This document shows, one piece after another, positions 42,719 through 49,655 of a stretch of DNA of 49,655 bases. The notes under the pieces were generated by a model that was not told the DNA's origin, searched no databases, and worked only from the letters and a program-made list of their open reading frames with translations. The stretch comes from an uncultured bacterium (GTDB taxonomy: Bacteria > Myxococcota_A > Polyangia > Polyangiales > Houyiibacteriaceae): NCBI GenBank assembly GCA_938024995.1, contig CALJDU010000095.1:1-49655 (forward strand). Reading direction: 5' to 3'. The position numbers and the translations under genes were made by a program. Position 1 is the stretch's first letter, and each line of letters opens with the position of its first letter.

Positions 42719-43840
42719 GTGTTGGGAACGGAAGATGGGTCGGGCCATGTTCTCGTCGTCGAAGACGAGGAGAGCATCGCGAGGGCGTGGGGGCGCCTGT
42801 TGAGAAGGTCTGGGTACGAAGTCACGCTCACCGCGAACGCGGATCGAGCGCTTGCCGTGGTGGGACACGAGAACATCGATCTTGTGCTGACGGATCTTCA
42901 CCTTCACGGCATGGACGGGATGGACGGCATTGAGCTGATGCGCCGGCTTCGTGTGGACAACGACCGTCTCCCGATCGTTGTCGTCACCGGCGACGGCGAC
43001 GTCGGGACGATCATGCAGACCATTGAGCAAGGCGTGCACCGCTACTTGATCAAGCCGGTCGATCCCCGTGAACTCCTCAACGTTGTGAGCGCCGCGGTGG
43101 CGGAGCGACGGGAGCGACCCTCCGCGATTCTTGAGCTTCAGATGCGCGAGCGTTTCGAGCGCGCGATGGATGGTCTCTTTGTCGTGTATCAACCCATCGT
43201 GAGCTGGTCTGGCCGGCACGTCGTCGCGTACGAGACCCTTGTTCGCTCCAACGACCACGAGGTGAATCATCCCGCCGCGTTGCTCGACCTGGCGCGGCGC
43301 TTGGGAGAGCTCCCGCGGCTGAGCGAGGCGATTCGGAATGCGGCGATCGGTCCGATGCGAACACGTCGGGAGCAGCTCTTTCTCAACATTGAGCCTTCGG
43401 ACTTAGTCGACCCTTTGCTGACCTCCGCGCCGCTCGCCGACATCGCGAACAGGGTCGTCTTGGAGGTGACGGAACGCGCTCCCCTCGGTGAGGTCGACAA
43501 CCTCTCCGATCGGCTCGCGGCGTTGCGCGATTTTGGTTACCGCATCGCGGTCGACGATCTCGGCTCGGGCTACTCCAGCCTGAACTCGGTCGCGCTCCTT
43601 GAGCCCGACATCGCGAAGCTCGACATGGGCCTCGTGCGCAACGTTCATCTCGATCGTACCAAGCAGACCGTCGTGAAGATGGTGGTCGGCATGTGCAAAG
43701 AGATGCACTGCCCGCTCGTCGTCGAAGGCGTCGAAACGGTCGACGAACGCGACGTCCTGCTCGACCTCGGCTGCGATTTGTTTCAGGGGTATCTCTTCGC
43801 GCGTCCCGCCAACCCGTTCCCGACGGTGTCCTGGGGCTGA
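42719..43840 (+). CDS. receiver-EAL response regulator, cyclic-di-GMP phosphodiesterase
   Basis: About 373 residues from GTG 42719 (the frame is open to 42653; the start is uncertain). The receiver domain is HVLVVEDEESIARAWG, the phospho-acceptor Asp in VLTDLHLHGMDG, Thr in VVVTGDG and Lys in YLIKPVD. An EAL domain follows with the signature as YETLVR (ETL instead of EAL), Asn in FLNIEPSDL, EVTER, IAVDDLGSGYSSL, the Lys in AKLDMGLVR, VVEGVETVDE and LFQGYLFARP. All metal-binding and catalytic positions are kept, so it should hydrolyse c-di-GMP to pGpG under two-component control. No cognate histidine kinase is nearby. Confidence 0.92.
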   Translation: MLGTEDGSGHVLVVEDEESIARAWGRLLRRSGYEVTLTANADRALAVVGHENIDLVLTDLHLHGMDGMDGIELMRRLRVDNDRLPIVVVTGDGDVGTIMQTIEQGVHRYLIKPVDPRELLNVVSAAVAERRERPSAILELQMRERFERAMDGLFVVYQPIVSWSGRHVVAYETLVRSNDHEVNHPAALLDLARRLGELPRLSEAIRNAAIGPMRTRREQLFLNIEPSDLVDPLLTSAPLADIANRVVLEVTERAPLGEVDNLSDRLAALRDFGYRIAVDDLGSGYSSLNSVALLEPDIAKLDMGLVRNVHLDRTKQTVVKMVVGMCKEMHCPLVVEGVETVDERDVLLDLGCDLFQGYLFARPANPFPTVSWG

Positions 43841-43875
43841 TGCGTTAGTCCTCAGAGAGGCGTGCACGTGATGAG

Positions 43876-44013
43876 CAAGCGACGTGGTGACGCGACGAGA
43901 TGGGGAGCGAAGCGACCGGTCGAGGAGCGTCGCGCACTTCGCGCGCAGCCAGAGCGGAGCGAACGTTTGGGGTGAATCGACCAACGGGAGAGGGGGATCG
44001 AAAAATCCCCCCA
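43876..44013 (+). repeat. full-length modular intergenic repeat, family A, upstream of the GST gene
   Basis: 138 bp between the EAL gene and the GST gene. Bases 43876-43907 match 7993-8024 exactly, and the right end matches 8028-8053. It contains GAGCGGAGCGAACG followed by TTTGGGGTGA, the complement of the module found twice downstream of the GST gene. It ends in the hairpin GGGGGAT-CGAAAA-ATCCCCC (43992-44011), 30 bases before the ATG at 44043. Confidence 0.85.
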
Positions 44014-44042
44014 GCAATGCGTGTCGCGGTGTACGAACCGTT

Positions 44043-44771
44043 ATGAACACCCTGGTGTCGATCGCGTACTCCCCATGGTCTCAGCGCGCGAAAACCGCGC
44101 TCCGCGCCTGCAAAGTCCCGTTTCGAATGCGCGCGTTCATCCCCGCGGTCTCCGAGCCGCGACTGCGGCTTGAGCTGCGCGACCCCTTCGGGAAGCTCAC
44201 CGTTCCCGTGCTCTTGCGGCGTGGCGCGCCACCGCTGCGAGACTCTTTCGACATCGCGCGCTTCGCGGCGGAGCAGGGCGACCCCGCGTTTCTCTCGGAC
44301 GAGAACGTGGAGGAGACGCGGCGCATTACGGCGCTCGCGGAGCGGGTCTTGAGCGAAGGGCGGCTACGGACGACCCGCTCTGTGATCGCAGATGACGAAG
44401 CGCTCCGCGAATCCCTCCCCGGTGCGATCCGCTTACTTGGACCGGTCGGTGTCCGAACCGGGCGAAAGCTCGCGGGGAAGATTCTCGAGAAGTACCCCAG
44501 CGATCACGATGGCCGAGATGGCGCGCGCGAGGCGATGCGCGAGGCGCTGAAAGAGCTCTCTGACGCGCGCGCGAGCGGAACCGTATTTGGAGACCGGCTG
44601 ACCTACGCGGACGTCGTCATCGCCTACGGTCTTGAGTTCGTGAAACCAAGAGAGCGCTGCCCGATCGGACCGGCGTCCCGAGAGCACTGGACGGACCCGG
44701 TTTTGGCGGAGGAGTTCAGCGAACTCCTGACGTGGCGGGACGAGACGCTCGCGACGTTGCGATCTTCTTAG
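44043..44771 (+). CDS. glutathione S-transferase-like protein
   Basis: A 242-residue protein from ATG 44043; the frame extends upstream only through the repeat element. The N-terminal thioredoxin-like part has the GST pattern SIAYSPWSQRAKTALRACKVPFRMR, PFGKLTVPVLLRRG (cis-Pro after V) and the substrate contact PPLRDSFDIARFAAEQ. The C-terminal half is all-helical with TYADVVIAYGLEFV, as in GSTs. The YSPWSQ position lacks a Cys, so Ser or Tyr would have to activate glutathione. The substrate is unknown. It is bracketed by inverted copies of the repeat family. Confidence 0.8.
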   Translation: MNTLVSIAYSPWSQRAKTALRACKVPFRMRAFIPAVSEPRLRLELRDPFGKLTVPVLLRRGAPPLRDSFDIARFAAEQGDPAFLSDENVEETRRITALAERVLSEGRLRTTRSVIADDEALRESLPGAIRLLGPVGVRTGRKLAGKILEKYPSDHDGRDGAREAMREALKELSDARASGTVFGDRLTYADVVIAYGLEFVKPRERCPIGPASREHWTDPVLAEEFSELLTWRDETLATLRSS

Positions 44772-44791
44772 GAAGGTCTTTCTTCTCTTAA

Positions 44792-44923
44792 GGGGTCTTT
44801 TCGAGACCGCTCTCGCCTTCGGCGAATCACCCCAAACGTTCGCTTCGCTCATGGAGAGCACTCACTCGCGAACGCCGCTTTCAGTCACTTCGGTTCCCTT
44901 GGTCCGCGTCACCACGTCGCTTG
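44792..44923 (-). repeat. modular intergenic repeat, family A, inverted copy downstream of the GST gene
   Basis: 132 bp starting 21 bases after the GST stop. Its order is the reverse complement of the 43876-44013 copy: hairpin GGTCT-TTTCG-AGACC (44794-44808), CTCTC, then TCACCCCAAACGTTCGCT and TCGCTC (to 44850), and finally GCGTCACCACGTCGCTTG (44906-44923), which is an exact 18-bp match to the complement of 43876-43893. Confidence 0.85.
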
Positions 44924-44935
44924 CGGTCTCTTCGG

Positions 44936-44994
44936 GTGGTCTTTTCGAGACCCCTCTCCGCGCGGATTCACCCCAAACGTTCGCTTCGCTCGGC
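44936..44994 (-). repeat. partial third copy of family A in direct orientation to the 44792 copy
   Basis: Hairpin GGTCT-TTTCG-AGACC (44938-44952), CTCTC, and the same 24-bp block beginning TCACCCCAAACG (44968-44991) as in the preceding copy. It lies just upstream of the TPP riboswitch. Confidence 0.85.
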
Positions 44995-45030
44995 TGGCGC
45001 ATTGTCTCCCAGGGTTGTAGCGTTTGCGCA

Positions 45031-45100
45031 CGCTCGGGGCGCCGTGAGGCTGAGATGAACCCGTCGAACCTGATCCGGATCATGCCGGCGTAGGGAAGCG
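45031..45100 (+). promoter_or_regulatory. TPP riboswitch (THI element) controlling thiC
   Basis: The THI-box consensus is clear: TCGGGGCGCC (45034-45043), GGCTGAGATGAACCC (45048-45062), CGAACCTGATCCGGATCATG (45065-45084) and CCGGCGTAGGGAAGCG. P1 can pair CGCT (45031-45034) with AGCG (45097-45100). It ends 60 bases before the thiC ATG. The region between holds a small hairpin (GACAG-CTCGT-CTGTC, 45130-45144) but no T-tract, so control may be at translation. Confidence 0.96.
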
Positions 45101-45160
45101 TCACGCACGCTCTTACGTCGGAACGCAAAGACAGCTCGTCTGTCGAGAAAGCGAACCTTC

Positions 45161-46921
<1,761 letters not shown>

Positions 46922-47035
46922 ATAGCCGCGCGTTCTTCGCAGCGAAACGAGCGCGCGCAGGAACAGAAAGCAGCGCTCGCTCACCAAAACTGGTAAAAAG
47001 GCGTCGCCTCGCGAAGCGCGGGGCGGAGGAATGGA

Positions 47036-47422
47036 ATGACGAAGATGACTCGACTCTTGCTTGCAGGTGTTCTGGGCGGCGCGCTCGTCGCGTGTGGCGG
47101 CGGAACGGCGGCGACGGACCATGACGAGCACCACGACGAGGGCCACTCGGGTGGTGAAGACCTCGCCGCGTTCGAGGGCCCGATTGGCTCCTCGGATGTC
47201 GCGAAGGGTGGCGAGGTCTACGCGACCTTCTGCGCGGGCTGCCATGAAGGCGGCGCGGTTGGACCGGAGCTTCAGGGCCGCACCGACAGCCTCGCTGAGA
47301 TCCGCCACATCATCCGGAACGGCGAAGACCGCATGCCCGCGTTTGGCGCGGACCGCATCAGCGACGACGACATGGAAGCGGTGCTCGCGTACCTCCAGTC
47401 GAACTTCGGCATGTTCCAGTAA
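47036..47422 (+). CDS. c-type cytochrome lipoprotein
   Basis: A 128-residue protein preceded by GGAGGAATGGA. The signal peptide ends in lipobox LVAC (Cys20), followed by a His/Asp-rich segment (about 27-38; DHDEHHDEGH) that could bind metal. One class I cytochrome c domain follows with heme motif CAGCH (residues 66-70), GPELQGRTDSLAEIRHIIRNG and the distal Met in RMPAFGAD. It is probably a periplasm-facing, membrane-anchored electron carrier. A terminator follows. It is not adjacent to oxidase genes. Confidence 0.9.
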   Translation: MTKMTRLLLAGVLGGALVACGGGTAATDHDEHHDEGHSGGEDLAAFEGPIGSSDVAKGGEVYATFCAGCHEGGAVGPELQGRTDSLAEIRHIIRNGEDRMPAFGADRISDDDMEAVLAYLQSNFGMFQ

Positions 47423-47443
47423 GCGGAACTTGAGCGTGAAAGC

Positions 47444-47468
47444 GGGCGGCCTTCGGGTCGCCCTTTTT
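47444..47468 (+). terminator. intrinsic terminator after the cytochrome gene
   Basis: GGGCGGCC (47444-47451), loop TTCG, GGTCGCCC (47456-47463; one G-T pair) and TTTTT. It starts 22 bases after the stop. Confidence 0.9.
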
Positions 47469-47763
47469 CGTTAAGGGGTCGAACGCGAACTCGAACCAAA
47501 CGACGGACGAACGCGATCCAACCAAGACGTTGAGAGGTACCCGTGACAGAGTCTGTTCCGCATCATCCGGCACGGGCGATGAGGTCACCGCGCACTAGCC
47601 GTCTGAAGTTCGGCGGTCGGCTCGAGGCGGCGTCGGTCGCCGAAAAGCAGGTTCAGCGACTGCCGCCGTTTCCGCTCGATCACGTGATTCGACCGTGATT
47701 GGGAAGCCGCTCGCCGCGGGCGAGACAGAGGCGGCGGATATTGGAAAGCGACGAAGGAGCGCA
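47469..47763. other. intergenic stretch with no recognised gene
   Basis: No ORF with a start signal was found. The last 25 bases or so (from about 47739, AAAGCGACGAAGGAGCGCAG) resemble a decayed part of the family A repeat and lead into the family B copy. Confidence 0.4.
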
Positions 47764-47834
47764 GAGCGGAGCGAACATGGGTGGGAGGCTCCAAATCATT
47801 TACTTATTTGGAGGGAGGGGCGGACAGCCCCTCC
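47764..47834 (+). repeat. 71-bp modular repeat, family B, upstream of pccB
   Basis: It is the reverse complement of 49489-49559 with a single mismatch over 71 bp. Parts in order: GAGCGGAGCGAAC (module shared with family A), hairpin CTCCAAAT-CATTTACTT-ATTTGGAG (47789-47813), and hairpin GGAGGGGC-GGACA-GCCCCTCC (about 47814-47834). It ends 104 bases before the ATG at 47939. Confidence 0.92.
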
Positions 47835-47938
47835 AAGAATAACGGAGCGAGTGATCCACAAGATTCGGTTTTCGGTCCTTGTCTCGCGGAGTACGCGCCT
47901 ACCCCAACCCACACCCGTCGTGTGGTATCCATCGCGGT

Positions 47939-49483
<1,545 letters not shown>

Positions 49484-49488
49484 TTTCT

Positions 49489-49559
49489 GGAGGGGCTGTC
49501 CGCCCCTCCCTCCAAATAAGTAAATGATTTGGAGCCTCCCTCCCATGTTCGCTCCGCTC
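49489..49559 (-). repeat. 71-bp modular repeat, family B, inverted copy downstream of pccB
   Basis: It begins five bases after the pccB stop. On the plus strand it has the hairpins GGAGGGGC-TGTCC-GCCCCTCC and CTCCAAAT-AAGTAAATG-ATTTGGAG (49510-49534), then GTTCGCTCCGCTC. One mismatch to the complement of 47764-47834. Confidence 0.92.
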
Positions 49560-49565
49560 AGTATC

Positions 49566-49580
49566 GTTCGCTTCGCGAAC
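49566..49580. repeat. small palindrome next to the family B repeat
   Basis: GTTCGC (49566-49571), TTC, GCGAAC (49575-49580): a perfect 6-bp hairpin. It reuses the GTTCGCTTCG module seen in family A. Confidence 0.5.
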
Positions 49581-49621
49581 TCGGGTCTTGGTTCTCTGTG
49601 AGGGTCTTTAGCTGCCGCGGC

Positions 49622-49655
49622 GTCCCTCCCTCCAAACGAGCAAGTAGTTTGGAGC
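49622..49655 (-). repeat. further family B copy running off the right edge
   Basis: It repeats CCCTCCCTCCAAA and TTTGGAGC from the copy at 49489, in the same orientation. Hairpin CTCCAAAC-GAGCAAGTA-GTTTGGAG (49630-49654). The innermost pair changed from T-A to C-G relative to the neighbouring copy, and the loop has also diverged. Confidence 0.8.

Noticed and set aside
43884..44042. N-terminal extension of the GST-like gene
   Set aside because: This part of the frame is translated from the repeat element, and the GST fold begins at the ATG at 44043.

Overview
The window is GC-rich, densely packed chromosomal DNA from a deltaproteobacterium-like bacterium, most probably a member of the Myxococcota (Polyangiales/Sandaracinus-like; placement inferred, not searched). 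The pointers are an mglB-mglA polarity pair, a Ser/Thr kinase with a TM segment and PEGA-like repeats, a fibro-slime/DUF4215 cysteine-rich lipoprotein, MopE-like metal-binding motifs, a TIGR02996 protein, a fused IcmF mutase, and at least 13 predicted lipoproteins, many with Asp/Thr/Pro-rich tethers. No phage, transposase, CRISPR array or biosynthetic cluster is visible.

Layout. 1-6100: the end of a Lys/Ala-rich repeat protein, a GNAT-like protein coupled to a CopD/HemJ-like membrane protein, small lipoproteins, an unknown protein and ComEC. 6204-15406: cysteine-rich and enzyme-like lipoproteins, tRNA-Arg(CCG), a LysM/DUF882 peptidase, a membrane protein and an alpha/beta hydrolase. 15405-20618: icmF, a TIGR02996/LRR-like protein and a stand-alone MshEN protein. 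20922-23904: two secreted Cys/Asp-rich lipoproteins and a 50-residue very basic ORF, with intrinsic terminators. 24036-32762: ppsR, a cyclic-nucleotide-binding protein, a kinase, panB-panC, a TPR gene and a HEAT-like gene. 32906-37286: two tandem paralogous lipoproteins. 37434-41343: ftsE-ftsX-degenerate envC facing mglB-mglA. 41479-43840: a lipase-like lipoprotein divergent from a receiver-EAL phosphodiesterase. 44043-49483: a GST-like gene, TPP-riboswitch-controlled thiC, a c-type cytochrome lipoprotein and a propionyl-CoA carboxylase beta subunit.

The least-explained signal is a family of modular, hairpin-forming intergenic repeats. They lie directly upstream of the small lipoprotein at 8066, on both sides of the GST gene (43876-44013 and inverted 44792-44994), and on both sides of the carboxylase gene (71-bp inverted repeats with one mismatch, 47764-47834 and 49489-49559). 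The two sub-families share the module GTTCGCTYCGCTC, and their stems show compensatory changes, which suggests selection on a folded structure. A second theme is a cohort of lipoproteins sharing a lipobox followed by Gly-Asp-rich residues and a Asp-Thr-Pro tether, which may form a common surface-display system.

Metabolically the window links CoA-ester carbon metabolism (IcmF, carboxylase), CoA precursor synthesis (PanB, PanC) and thiamine synthesis (ThiC). The division and polarity genes (FtsEX-EnvC, MglAB) form a separate cell-organisation block.
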